Positions 26,750 to 35,141 of a stretch of DNA of 39,228 nt are shown here, in pieces. This stretch comes from Herminiimonas sp. Its GTDB lineage: Bacteria > Pseudomonadota > Gammaproteobacteria > Burkholderiales > Burkholderiaceae_D. A program made the position numbers and the translations under genes. The stretch covers positions 1 to 39,228 of the forward strand of contig JACMOV010000223.1 in the NCBI GenBank assembly GCA_014377845.1, in the 5' to 3' direction. Under the pieces are notes generated by a model. It worked only from the letters and a program-made list of their open reading frames with translations, made no database searches and was not told where the DNA came from. Within the stretch, counting starts at the first letter, position 1; every line of letters starts with the position of its first letter.

Positions 26750-29574
26750 CACGCCCCCTTGCGGCACAGGCCGCGTACGTCACAGTACTGGCAGACCGAT
26801 TCGACACCGGAGGCGCGCAGACTCGCGCCCTCGGAAATCGCCTGCATCGCATTGCCGATCTGGCGTTGCAGCCGCCGCTGCCAAGCGGCGTAATCCGGTG
26901 CGGGTACGGCGGCGATCTTGTCTTTCTGCGGTTCGAGCGAGATGTAGCTGGCGCTGGCGGTCGGCGCGGCCGACAGCAGGCCGTAGAACGGCAACTGGTG
27001 ATCTTCGCTGGCATCGATTTTCTTGCGGAGTGCAGTGACGCTGCTGGTCTTGTAGTCCAGCACCGCAACCTCGCCATCGGCATTGCAGTCGACGCGGTCG
27101 ATGCGGCCATGGAGCAGGATTCCACCAGTGCTCCAGCGCAGCGGATGTTCGCGCCATTGTTCGCCAGCGACGAATTGCCAGCCGTCGGCCTCGCGAGCAC
27201 TGGCCCAGTCGAGATAGGCCGGCTGCGCCTTTTGCCAGCGGTCGCGATAGCCGAGCGCCGCAGCGCTCTTTGCAAGCTCGATGCCGAACACTTCGTCCGT
27301 GATCGCCTGCAAGAAGGCACTGTGCGGCGCCTGTCCGATGACACCATCGCGCAGGCCGGTGTGATAGCGGTTCAGGATCTGGTGCAGCCAGTCGCCGTAG
27401 TCGCGCTTTTCCAGTTGCTCCGACAGTTCATCGAGACCGGACAGGCCGAGCATGCGGGTGGCGAAGAACTGGTACGGGCAGGCGACCAGGCTGGCATAGC
27501 CGCTGGCCGAGAGTTTCTTCGGCAGCAGATGCGGCGCGGCCGGCGCAGGCATGACCGGCGGTGTGGCCATCATGCGGATCGACGGCAGCGCCGCGCGATG
27601 CTGCGGCAGCGGCGCGTGCGATACGGGCGATACGGGCGATACGTGCGATACGGGCGATACGGGCGATCCGCGCAGCAGCGCCAGGTCGAGCCGCGCGATC
27701 CAGTTGCTGACCGGGTTGGGCTGGCCATCGCGATGCGCCTGCCAGGACAGGACCACGAGCGGATTGGTCGACACCAGTTCGGCAAAATCGCGCAGTTGCT
27801 GCAACTGCCGGGATTCCGCCGTCGGCAGGCCGAGTTCGCGCCGTACCGCGTTGGCAAAGAACAGGGTTTCGCTCGCGGTCGACGGCAGGTGGGTTGCGTC
27901 CGCACCGACCACCAGCACCGCATCGAAGCGGCGCAGATGGGTGCCGTTCAGGGGCAGCATGACCACCCTCCGATCGGCGGCCAGCGGCCGGAACGGCGTC
28001 GACTCCATCTGCAGGCTGACGCAGGCGCGCCATTCGGCAAATGAAAAGCTCTGGTGCAAACCGGTGCAGGCGTCACCGATCATGTCCAGCATCGCCTTGA
28101 CCTGCACGCCGGCCGCATCTTCCGCGTACGCTGCGCCGACGCCGAAATCATCGAGCGCGGCAGTCGTCAATGCCAGCCAGCCGCCGATCGTGTGCCGCTC
28201 CCGAAAGCCCTGTGCCTGGGTTGCGAGTTGCTGCATCCAGTCGCGCAACGGCCCGTCCGGCACCGCGGCTGTCACGCTGCGCCAGCCGCCGAGAACGTTT
28301 TGACGCCGCAGCGCCAGTTCGATCGCCATCACCTGATCGGCCTTGTCGTCGGCTGCAGCAAGCAGGAATGGCGACTTCAGGAAGTCGAGCAACGCAGTGC
28401 TTTCTGCACGCGAGGTGACGACGTCGAACCAGGCGGCCAAGGTAGCGGCAGCGCGGGTGGTCGACAGCTTCCAGCCGGTTTCGTCATCGACCACGACCCC
28501 GGCGCGTTGCAGCAGCGCGCGGATACGGCGTGCCGTGACGCGGTCCTGCGCCACGATGGCGATCGCGGACTTGCCCTGCTGGAGCCAGTCGACGATGGTC
28601 TGCGCACCTGCCTGCGCTTCGTCTTCGAGACTGGCGGCGGGATACACGGACAGGCAATCGGGCACTGCCGCAGTTCCAGCGGTGTACTCAACCGATACCG
28701 GTTCCTGCGGATTGTCGTCGAACAGGTCTTGCTGGGCGGTCGTGATTGGCCGCATTTCCGGGAGCGCAAGCAGCTCGGGCCATGCGCTCGCAAACGCCGG
28801 TTCGATCGCCGCCAGGCGCCAGTCAAGGAGGATCTGCAATACCGGTTGCCGGTTCGACCAGGCATCAAGAAACGCCTGCGCAGCCGGATCCGGCGCAACA
28901 GGCGCAACCCAGATCAGGGGCACGCGGGCGTCCGCAGCCAGCGCCAGCATCCGGCCCAGACGGTCGACCAGGGGATCGTCGGCATCGAGCTGGGTTTTCC
29001 AGACCGACCACACGAGTTGCGCTTCATCGGAAAGCACCTCACGCGCCATCGGCGGCAATTGCATGAGCGCCGACTCCCAGCGGGCCTCCGCACTGTCGGG
29101 TTCTCTCGCCATCGCCGGCCACAGTGCGGCGGTCAATTCATCGGACAAGGCCAGCAGCGTCTGTGCCAGCGGCAGCAGATCTGTATTGCGGCGGGCGGTG
29201 AACAGTTTTTTGAGCCAGGCATGCTGGCGCAGTTCTGCATACAGCGCCAAGAGCCGCTGGTTGCCGGCCATTCGCACGGCCGCCGCGGTACGTTCACCAT
29301 CCGGTGGCTGCTGGTCCAGCCATGCCTGCATGGTGCAGATGCGCGGCGGCAGGAAGGCGCCGCCGAGGTGACCGGCGAGCGCCGAACGCAACTGCTGCGC
29401 ATGCCCCAGCGTCGGCACCACCACCCGCAGTTGCGACAGGTCGGCGGCACCAGCCGCGCCGCTGCCCGCCGCATCCTGGCCGGCGAACAGCAGGGGCAGC
29501 GTGTCGAGCAAGCCGCGCGCCGCCGACTGCCAGTAGCCGGCGCCCGGTGCGATCGTCAGTGGGGGGAGATGCAT
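26746..29574 (-). CDS. addB: AddB-type nuclease subunit with iron-sulfur cluster site
   Basis: AddB is the second subunit of the AddAB recombination enzyme. It has a degenerate helicase fold and a C-terminal RecB-type nuclease. The 942-residue product has an N-terminal part lacking a usable Walker A. In the last third are the first cluster cysteine (LVACPYQFFATRMLGL), the nuclease core HGRIDRVD and VLDYKTSS, and the trailing cysteines CQYCDVRGLC, the arrangement of Fe-S nucleases of this family. The gene precedes and overlaps addA, giving an addBA operon on the minus strand. No clear Shine-Dalgarno precedes the ATG at 29574. A 9-base tandem repeat encodes the linker just before the nuclease domain. 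Confidence 0.9.
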   Translation of the reverse strand: MHLPPLTIAPGAGYWQSAARGLLDTLPLLFAGQDAAGSGAAGAADLSQLRVVVPTLGHAQQLRSALAGHLGGAFLPPRICTMQAWLDQQPPDGERTAAAVRMAGNQRLLALYAELRQHAWLKKLFTARRNTDLLPLAQTLLALSDELTAALWPAMAREPDSAEARWESALMQLPPMAREVLSDEAQLVWSVWKTQLDADDPLVDRLGRMLALAADARVPLIWVAPVAPDPAAQAFLDAWSNRQPVLQILLDWRLAAIEPAFASAWPELLALPEMRPITTAQQDLFDDNPQEPVSVEYTAGTAAVPDCLSVYPAASLEDEAQAGAQTIVDWLQQGKSAIAIVAQDRVTARRIRALLQRAGVVVDDETGWKLSTTRAAATLAAWFDVVTSRAESTALLDFLKSPFLLAAADDKADQVMAIELALRRQNVLGGWRSVTAAVPDGPLRDWMQQLATQAQGFRERHTIGGWLALTTAALDDFGVGAAYAEDAAGVQVKAMLDMIGDACTGLHQSFSFAEWRACVSLQMESTPFRPLAADRRVVMLPLNGTHLRRFDAVLVVGADATHLPSTASETLFFANAVRRELGLPTAESRQLQQLRDFAELVSTNPLVVLSWQAHRDGQPNPVSNWIARLDLALLRGSPVSPVSHVSPVSPVSHAPLPQHRAALPSIRMMATPPVMPAPAAPHLLPKKLSASGYASLVACPYQFFATRMLGLSGLDELSEQLEKRDYGDWLHQILNRYHTGLRDGVIGQAPHSAFLQAITDEVFGIELAKSAAALGYRDRWQKAQPAYLDWASAREADGWQFVAGEQWREHPLRWSTGGILLHGRIDRVDCNADGEVAVLDYKTSSVTALRKKIDASEDHQLPFYGLLSAAPTASASYISLEPQKDKIAAVPAPDYAAWQRRLQRQIGNAMQAISEGASLRASGVESVCQYCDVRGLCRKGAW
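27618..27671 (-). repeat. Six 9-base tandem repeats in the addB linker
   Basis: Six units of GCGATACGG (third unit ends in T, last one diverged to GCGATCCGC) encode a Pro-Val-Ser/His-Val-Ser tripeptide repeat in front of the nuclease domain. The unit length keeps the frame, so copy number could change without breaking the gene. Confidence 0.9.
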
Positions 29575-29915
29575 CGCTGTTCGTACAAGGAGATGGGTTC
29601 TGGGCGTATTCTATGCGACGCTTGATTGAAAATAATCCGGCCGGCACCGGATTTCATAAAAATAGGTTATAGTTTCTCCAATCCCCGCTGCATCGTGTCC
29701 TGCCTGCCCTTCCGGAGACTTGAACGCGGCATCATGCCCGGTACGATTGCCATCGACAATGAAGCCTGGGCGATGCCCCTGCAAAGAAGATACCGATCCG
29801 GCAGCTGTCCCCCCGCTGATGCATGCAGAGCGAACCCATCCGTAAGACACCATTCCAGCCGCGGCGCCATCCCGACAACGCGACTCCATCCTTTTATCCT
29901 CAAGCTGAGGCAACA
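29575..29915. other. Divergent addB/trxA intergenic region
   Basis: This 341-base gap is AT-rich at 29620-29680. It carries a TATAGT (29669-29674) that could be a trxA -10, but no convincing -35. The remainder (29690-29900) is GC-rich leader sequence. An in-frame extension of trxA up to 29823 is open but not conserved-looking. I saw no recognisable riboswitch. Confidence 0.35.
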
Positions 29916-30242
29916 ATGAGCGAAAACATCAAACACATCTCGGACGCATCGTTCGAGCAGGACGTACTCAAATCCGACAAGCCGGTGCTGGTCGACTTCT
30001 GGGCAGAATGGTGCGGTCCGTGCAAGATGATCGCCCCGATCCTGGAAGAGATTGCCAAGGAATACGACGGCAAACTGCAGATTGCAAAAATGGATGTGGA
30101 TGCGAACCAGGCGGTGCCGGCGAAATTCGGTATCCGTGGTATTCCTACACTGATTCTGTTCAAAAATGGCGTTCCAGCGGCACAAAAGGTCGGCGCCATG
30201 GCAAAAGGCCAGCTGACCTCGTTCATCGATAGTAATATCTGA
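29916..30242 (+). CDS. trxA: Thioredoxin 1
   Basis: TrxA is the main cytosolic disulfide reductase. It reduces ribonucleotide reductase, methionine sulfoxide reductases and others, and is itself reduced by TrxB. The 108-residue length and active site [13 protein letters not shown] (C33, C36) are standard, as are the cis-proline loop [14 protein letters not shown] and the C-terminal helix. GAGG lies upstream of the ATG at 29916. It precedes rho by 285 bases, a conserved neighbourhood in betaproteobacteria. Confidence 0.97.
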   Translation: MSENIKHISDASFEQDVLKSDKPVLVDFWAEWCGPCKMIAPILEEIAKEYDGKLQIAKMDVDANQAVPAKFGIRGIPTLILFKNGVPAAQKVGAMAKGQLTSFIDSNI

Positions 30243-30243
30243 A

Positions 30244-30317
30244 CGAGACGCCGGCGTAGCAGGAACATGCATTTCCGGCAGCGCGGTGGTGGACTATTTG
30301 GTCCCACCATCGTCTCG
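30244..30317 (+). promoter_or_regulatory. Possible structured RNA element between trxA and rho
   Basis: Directly after the trxA stop, CGAGAC (30244-30249) can pair with GTCTCG (30312-30317). They enclose two inner hairpins: GCCGG (30250-30254) with CCGGC (30275-30279), and GGTGG..GAC (30285-30294) with GTCCCACC (30301-30308). The result is a three-way junction. There is no T-run, so it is not a plain terminator. It may protect the trxA 3' end or belong to a rho leader; Rho commonly controls its own gene through its leader. Confidence 0.35.
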
Positions 30318-30527
30318 CAGTCAGGCGAGGACGCCAGTGACGCCAGTGATTTCGCGGCGCACCACGCTTCTCGGCACGATTCCGTTTCAGACCCATTTTG
30401 TTGTTTTACCGATGTCTTTGCCGCGGGCCGTTCAAGCGCATGTCGCCGCGCCCCGCACGCTGACTGATTCACACCACGCACTTCCCTCCCCCACCTATTA
30501 CATTCCCATCCCGGGACACTCACTAAA

Positions 30528-31793
30528 ATGCATTTATCCGAATTAAAGGCGCTCCACGTCTCCGCCCTGCTCGAAATGGCAATCGGCCTGGACATCGATA
30601 ACGCCGCCCGCCTGCGCAAGCAGGAACTGATGTTCGCCATCCTGAAGAAGCGCGCCAAGTCCGGCGAACAGATCTTCGGCGACGGCGCCCTCGAAGTGCT
30701 GCCGGACGGCTTCGGCTTCCTGCGCTCGCCCGACGCCAGCTACATGGCCTCGACCGACGACATCTATATCTCGCCGTCGCAGATCCGTCGCTTCAACCTG
30801 CATACCGGTGACTCGATCGAAGGCGAAGTACGCACCCCCAAGGATGGCGAGCGCTACTTCGCACTGGTCAAGGTCGATAAGGTCAACGGCGAATCGCCGG
30901 AGATGTCGAAGCACCGCATCCTGTTCGAAAACCTGACGCCGCTGCACCCGAACAAGATGCTCAACCTCGAACGCGAAATGCGCGGCGAGGAAAACATCAC
31001 CGGCCGCATCATCGACCTGCTGGCGCCGATCGGCAAGGGCCAGCGCGGCCTGCTGGTGGCGTCGCCGAAATCCGGCAAGTCCGTGATCCTGCAGCACATC
31101 GCGCATGCGATCACCGCCAATCATCCCGACATCACGCTGATCGTCCTGCTGATCGACGAGCGGCCGGAAGAAGTCACCGAGATGCAGCGTTCGGTGCGCG
31201 GCGAGGTGGTCGCATCGACCTTCGACGAGCCGGCCACCCGCCACGTGCAGGTCGCCGAGATGGTGCTGGAAAAAGCCAAGCGCCTGGTCGAAATGAAGAA
31301 GGACGTCGTGATCCTGCTGGACTCGATCACCCGTCTGGCACGCGCCTACAACACCGTGATCCCTGCCTCCGGCAAGGTGCTGACCGGCGGCGTCGACGCC
31401 AATGCGCTGCAGCGCCCGAAACGCTTTTTCGGCGCCGCCCGCAACATCGAGGAAGGCGGCTCGCTGACCATCATCGCCACCGCGCTGATCGAAACCGGCA
31501 GCCGCATGGACGACGTGATCTTCGAGGAATTCAAGGGCACCGGCAACATGGAAGTGCACCTGGAGCGTCGCCTCGCCGAGAAGCGCGTCTACCCGGCGAT
31601 CAACCTCAACAAGTCGGGTACCCGCCGCGAGGAACTGCTGATCAAGCCGGACCAGTTGCAAAAGATCTGGGTCCTGCGGAAACTGCTTTACAGCATGGAC
31701 GAAATCGAAGCGATGGAATTCATCATGGACAAGATGAAGGCGACCAAGAACAACGCCGAATTCTTCGACATGATGCGACGCGGGAATTCCTGA
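30528..31793 (+). CDS. rho: Transcription termination factor Rho
   Basis: Rho is a hexameric RNA-dependent ATPase that ends transcription at C-rich sites. The 421-residue product is full length. The N-terminal helical part ([18 protein letters not shown]) leads to the cold-shock-like RNA-binding domain ([21 protein letters not shown]...[19 protein letters not shown]). The RecA-type motor follows, with Walker [35 protein letters not shown] and the arginine-rich end. No Shine-Dalgarno is seen before the ATG, but the N-terminus is canonical. A very strong intrinsic terminator follows. Confidence 0.98.
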   Translation: MHLSELKALHVSALLEMAIGLDIDNAARLRKQELMFAILKKRAKSGEQIFGDGALEVLPDGFGFLRSPDASYMASTDDIYISPSQIRRFNLHTGDSIEGEVRTPKDGERYFALVKVDKVNGESPEMSKHRILFENLTPLHPNKMLNLEREMRGEENITGRIIDLLAPIGKGQRGLLVASPKSGKSVILQHIAHAITANHPDITLIVLLIDERPEEVTEMQRSVRGEVVASTFDEPATRHVQVAEMVLEKAKRLVEMKKDVVILLDSITRLARAYNTVIPASGKVLTGGVDANALQRPKRFFGAARNIEEGGSLTIIATALIETGSRMDDVIFEEFKGTGNMEVHLERRLAEKRVYPAINLNKSGTRREELLIKPDQLQKIWVLRKLLYSMDEIEAMEFIMDKMKATKNNAEFFDMMRRGNS

Positions 31794-31815
31794 TCCACTC
31801 TACCTGGCACAGCAG

Positions 31816-31852
31816 AAAAACGCATGCAGATCGAACTGCATGCGTTTTTTTT
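31816..31852. terminator. Bidirectional intrinsic terminator after rho
   Basis: A 9-base stem, CGCATGCAG/CTGCATGCG, with a 6-base loop, flanked by A5 and T8 runs that lengthen the stem to 14 pairs. It ends rho on the + strand and can end the glutathione S-transferase gene on the minus strand. Confidence 0.93.
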
Positions 31853-31891
31853 CGTCTGCCGGTCGCGGCGGCTGGATGCAGGCGGGCCGGA

Positions 31892-32572
31892 CTACTCCGA
31901 CGATCCCACCAACTCGTAGACACCGCCGCGCTCGAGAGCGCGACGGTAGGCCGGCCGTCCGTGGATACGCTTCAGAAAATCCATCAGCCGCGGCCGGCTC
32001 CGATTCAAGCCGCCCCGCGCTGCGGCCGCCTCCAGCGGAAAACTGATCTGCACATCGGCCGCGCCGAACTGGGCGCCGGCGAACCAGTCGGCCTTGGCCA
32101 GTTCGGCTTCCATGTAATCGAGATGCCGGTCGATCTGCGGCTGGATGAACGACGACTTGGCTTTCTGTGCAATGGCGCGCGCGATCGGCTTGACGAAGAA
32201 CGGCATCTTGGTGCTTTCGATCCGGTCGAAGATCAGCTTCATGAGGAGCGGCGGCATGGCCGAGCCTTCGGCGTAGTGCAGCCAGTAGGTATAGCGAAGC
32301 CGCTCGGGCGTGCCGGCTTCCGGTTTGAGGCGCCCTGCGCCGTAGCGGTCGACCAGGTATTCGACGATTGCGCCGGACTCCGCAATGGTCAGGTCGCCGT
32401 CGGTGATGACCGGTGATTTTCCCAGCGGATGCACAGCGAGAAGTGCCGGTGGCGCCAGCATGGTCTCGGCATCGCGCTCGTAACGCTTGATTTCGTATTC
32501 AAGCCCCAGCTCTTCGAGCAACCAGAGGATGCGCTGGGAGCGCGAGTTGTTCAGGTGGTGGACAGTGATCAT
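31892..32572 (-). CDS. Glutathione S-transferase family protein
   Basis: This 226-residue cytosolic protein has the thioredoxin-like N-terminal domain of GSTs (MITVHHLNNSRSQRILWLLEELGLEYE), the PVITDGDLTIAESGAIVEYLVDRYG glutathione-binding segment with conserved ES, and an all-helical C-terminal domain (RLRYTYWLHYAEGSAMPPLL..., FGAADVQISFPLE). The serine in NNSRSQR is a plausible catalytic residue. The ATG at 32572 is chosen for the canonical start with GGAAAG upstream; longer in-frame ATGs exist. Substrate unknown. It lies between rho and rpmE2 in what looks like an accessory block. Confidence 0.92.
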   Translation of the reverse strand: MITVHHLNNSRSQRILWLLEELGLEYEIKRYERDAETMLAPPALLAVHPLGKSPVITDGDLTIAESGAIVEYLVDRYGAGRLKPEAGTPERLRYTYWLHYAEGSAMPPLLMKLIFDRIESTKMPFFVKPIARAIAQKAKSSFIQPQIDRHLDYMEAELAKADWFAGAQFGAADVQISFPLEAAAARGGLNRSRPRLMDFLKRIHGRPAYRRALERGGVYELVGSSE

Positions 32573-32678
32573 CGGGTGCTTTCCAAAAAGAGCCGGCATG
32601 GGGAAAGCGCATCGTACAGGAAGGCTGACGGAGCGCGCCGTTCGCACTCGCGCATGGCCAAATGACCGCAGTAAAACA

Positions 32679-32720
32679 TTTCATCCTGTTAATAAAATGC
32701 TATATTCCTTCTTGTAAGAA
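32679..32720 (+). promoter_or_regulatory. Candidate promoter and dyad before the haem-sensor gene
   Basis: The only AT-rich stretch in the 217-base divergent gap holds TATATT (32701-32706), with a weak TTTCAT (32679-32684) 16 bases upstream. A 12-base dyad TTCTT-GT-AAGAA (32709-32720) sits over the predicted start site. It may be an operator. Confidence 0.4.
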
Positions 32721-32789
32721 TCGTAATAAACGGGGCCAGTCCGGAGCGATCTGAACCACCGCCCTTCATCCTCGCCTGCAGGAGCCGCA

Positions 32790-33662
32790 ATGAGTTTGTT
32801 AGTCCGAATCAACATCGCACTGGTCTTGATCTTTCTGGTCGGCGCGTCTGCCGCAGGATGGGTCTCCAATACCATCCTGGTCGACAACGCCAAGCGCGAA
32901 GCGATCGATCAGGCGCGACTGATGATGGAGAGCGCCAGTGCGGCGCGCAGCTACACCTCCACGGAAATCCAGCCGTTGCTGGAAGGCCAGCTGCAATCCG
33001 TGTTCCTGGCGCAGAGCGTGCCGTCCTACGCGGCAACGCAGAACATGAACAAGCTGCGCGAAACCCATCCCGAATACGGCTACAAGGAAGCGACCCTGAA
33101 TCCGACCAATCCGCGCGATCGGTCCGCCGATTGGGAGCGTGACATCATCGACCACTTCCGCAACAACGACACGCAAAAGGAAATGATCGGCGAACGCCTG
33201 ACGCAGACCGGCCCGGCATTGTTCCTCGCGCACCCGCTGCAGATCAATGACGGCAAGTGCCTGGCTTGCCACAGCACGCCGGCCGCAGCGCCGGGGCCAA
33301 TGCGGGTCAAGTACGGTGAAGCCAACGGCTTCGGATGGAATCTGCATGAAATCGTCGGCAGCCAGATCGTCTCGGTCCCGCTCGCCGCCGCGCTCAAAAA
33401 GGCCGATGCGACCTATCGGGTGTTCATGCTGTCGCTGGCGGGGCTGTTCGGCCTGCTGTTCATCAGCATCAACGCCCTGGTTCACCTGATGATTCTGCGG
33501 CCGATGGGCAAGATCGCCCGCCTGGCCGAACAGGTCAGCAGCGGCGACATGGCGGCGCCGGCGTTTGCCACGAGCGGAAACGACGAGATCGCCAAGCTCG
33601 GACGCGCCTTCGACCGCATGCGCCGCAGCCTGGAAAAATCGCTGGCCATGCTGCAGTCCTGA
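32790..33662 (+). CDS. Membrane c-type haem sensor: Tll0287/DUF3365-like domain plus HAMP, no output domain
   Basis: This 290-residue protein has an N-terminal membrane anchor (about residues 5-27) and a periplasmic domain (28-208) of the Tll0287/DUF3365 type, with a c-type haem motif CLACHS (C157, C160, H161). A second membrane segment (about 210-234, MLSLAGLFGLLFISINALVHLMI) and a HAMP domain (about 232-285, LRPMGKIARLAEQVSSGDM...DEIAKLGRAFDRMRRSLEKSL) follow. It then stops. Proteins of this build usually continue into a kinase, GGDEF or receptor output domain; here there is none. A good ribosome-binding site (AGGAG) precedes the ATG. The next gene, 18 bases on, encodes a cytosolic TIR protein, which could be the separate output. 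Redox or gas sensing is inferred from the haem motif. Confidence 0.85.
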   Translation: MSLLVRINIALVLIFLVGASAAGWVSNTILVDNAKREAIDQARLMMESASAARSYTSTEIQPLLEGQLQSVFLAQSVPSYAATQNMNKLRETHPEYGYKEATLNPTNPRDRSADWERDIIDHFRNNDTQKEMIGERLTQTGPALFLAHPLQINDGKCLACHSTPAAAPGPMRVKYGEANGFGWNLHEIVGSQIVSVPLAAALKKADATYRVFMLSLAGLFGLLFISINALVHLMILRPMGKIARLAEQVSSGDMAAPAFATSGNDEIAKLGRAFDRMRRSLEKSLAMLQS

Positions 33663-33680
33663 CAGGCCGGCACGACGATC

Positions 33681-34487
33681 ATGAGCGCCAGCGTCTTCAT
33701 CAGCTACTCCAACCTCGATCGCATGGTCGCCGAGGCGCTGTGCAGCGCGCTCGAGGCCAGCGGTACGCGTTGCTGGATCGCGCCGCGCGACATTTCGCCA
33801 TCCCGCGAATGGGCTGAAGAAATCATCGACGGCATCAATGGCGCGCAGGTGATGCTGCTGGTGTTTTCGAGCCGCTCCAACGGCTCGCCCCAGGTGCGGC
33901 GCGAGATCGAACGCGCCATCCACAAGGAAGTACCGGTCATCCCGTTCCGCATCGAGAACGTGATCCCGACCAAGAGCCTCGAATACTTTCTCAGCGCGCA
34001 GCACTGGTTCGATGCCTTCGAAGCGCCGGTCGACACTTACCTGCCGCGGCTGTGCGACCTGATCGTCCGCCTGTGCAAGACCAGCGCAGGCCAGGCCACC
34101 ACGCAGGTCCCCGCAGCCGATCGCGGCGTGCCCTTCACGGGCAATCCGTACGCGACGTTTGCAGCCATGCCGGTGCCTGCTGCACCTGCGCCACCTGCCG
34201 CACCGGCTGCCGCGCCGGTTACGTCTTTCGCCGCCACCGCATCATCGGGGCGAGCAACGGAACCGGCAACCGGCGTGGCGCGCAACGGCTTTCCGGAAGC
34301 CTTTCTGGCCCTGCTCGAAACCCAGCTTGCCGCCTACATCGGTCCGATCGCCCGGATCATCGTGCGCAAGTCGGCCGCGCGCACCACCGACCAGCAAAGT
34401 CTGCTTGCCGCGCTGGCAAGTGAGCTCGACATGCCAGTCGAGCGCACGGCATTCCTGGCGGCCTGCCGTCAACGGCTCGACCATTGA
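33681..34487 (+). CDS. TIR-domain protein with extra C-terminal helical domain
   Basis: This is a 268-residue cytosolic protein. Residues 3-130 form a TIR domain: SVFISYSNLDRMVAEALCSALE, CWIAPRDISPSREWAEEI, AQVMLLVFSSRSNGSPQVRREIERAI, and VIPFRIENV...LEYFLSAQHWFDAF. E75 (in VRREIE) sits where NAD-cleaving TIR enzymes carry the catalytic glutamate. A Pro/Ala-rich linker (about 145-198) leads to a conserved-looking C-terminal domain (about 203-268, AFLALLETQLAAYIGPIARIIVRKSAARTTDQQSL...). I recall this domain from the ends of bacterial Ser/Thr kinases and cyclases; its function is unknown to me. It follows the haem sensor by 18 bases and precedes rpmE2. NAD cleavage, a cyclic signal or pure scaffolding are all possible. 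Confidence 0.88.
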   Translation: MSASVFISYSNLDRMVAEALCSALEASGTRCWIAPRDISPSREWAEEIIDGINGAQVMLLVFSSRSNGSPQVRREIERAIHKEVPVIPFRIENVIPTKSLEYFLSAQHWFDAFEAPVDTYLPRLCDLIVRLCKTSAGQATTQVPAADRGVPFTGNPYATFAAMPVPAAPAPPAAPAAAPVTSFAATASSGRATEPATGVARNGFPEAFLALLETQLAAYIGPIARIIVRKSAARTTDQQSLLAALASELDMPVERTAFLAACRQRLDH

Positions 34488-34525
34488 AGCGCTCCCGAAG
34501 ATGGTGCAAATGCCTGATTTCCTTG

Positions 34526-34531
34526 TATAAT
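34526..34531 (+). promoter_or_regulatory. Candidate -10 box of rpmE2
   Basis: A perfect TATAAT preceded by TG lies 101 bases before the rpmE2 ATG and 39 bases after the TIR gene stop. It suggests rpmE2 has its own promoter; the -35 is weak. Confidence 0.5.
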
Positions 34532-34631
34532 CCTGGACTTTTCCCGAACCGGGCAAGTGTTCACCAATCGGGTCACGAGGCATGACGACCGACGAAGTGG
34601 CGATTGGCTACCCAACTTATCAGAGGCATAC

Positions 34632-34901
34632 ATGAAAGACGGCATTCACCCAACCTACCGCGACGTCGTGTTCCACGACCTGTCGTGCGACTTCAAGTTC
34701 ATCACCCGCTCGACCGTGCAATCGCGCGACAAGATCGAATTCGAAGGCAAGCAATACCCACTGGTCAAGATCGAGGTGTCATCGGAATCGCATCCTTTCT
34801 TCACCGGCAAGCACAAGATCGTCGACACCGCTGGCCGCGTCGACAAATTCCGCAAGAAATTCGGCGCCGTCGGCTCCAAGACGCAGGTCACCAACGAGTA
34901 A
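34632..34901 (+). CDS. rpmE2: 50S ribosomal protein L31 type B
   Basis: This 89-residue ribosomal protein begins [28 protein letters not shown] and ends with [22 protein letters not shown]. The zinc-binding CxxC of type A L31 is absent, which marks it as type B. AGAGG lies just upstream of the ATG at 34632; a longer in-frame ATG at 34557 is rejected. In related genomes as I recall them, L31 type B often follows rho directly; here three accessory genes intervene. A UUCG-loop terminator follows. Confidence 0.96.
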   Translation: MKDGIHPTYRDVVFHDLSCDFKFITRSTVQSRDKIEFEGKQYPLVKIEVSSESHPFFTGKHKIVDTAGRVDKFRKKFGAVGSKTQVTNE

Positions 34902-34947
34902 TCGGCAACCGGCGATTCGTGACGGGGCGCGCATGCTTGTGCACCAG

Positions 34948-34969
34948 GGCAGCTTCGGCTGCCTTTTTT
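34948..34969 (+). terminator. Intrinsic terminator of rpmE2
   Basis: Stem GGCAGC/GCTGCC closed by a TTCG tetraloop and followed by six T, 46 bases after the rpmE2 stop. Confidence 0.92.
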
Positions 34970-35141
34970 GTTTCATGGAGCCGGCCCTGAAAACAATTTG
35001 CGGCACAATAGCGCCGGACCGGATCGCACGCGTCCGGGCCGCGTCACTGGCGATCGACACCCCAGCCGCCATGGCTCCGCCCGTTCGCATACGCCTTTGC
35101 GTCCACCTTCGAACCACCCTGCCCTTTCCGTTTCCGCATCG

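Noticed and set aside
25100-26893. 597-codon open frame on the + strand
   Set aside because: It lies wholly antisense to addA and its Arg/Gly/His-rich translation has no recognisable fold; long shadow frames are usual in GC-rich DNA.
27601-27680. CRISPR-like repeats
   Set aside because: The 9-base units are contiguous with no spacers and are in-frame coding repeats.
29690-29900. Riboswitch in the trxA leader
   Set aside because: I looked for cobalamin-, TPP- and SAM-type conserved boxes and did not find them; C-rich runs alone are not enough.
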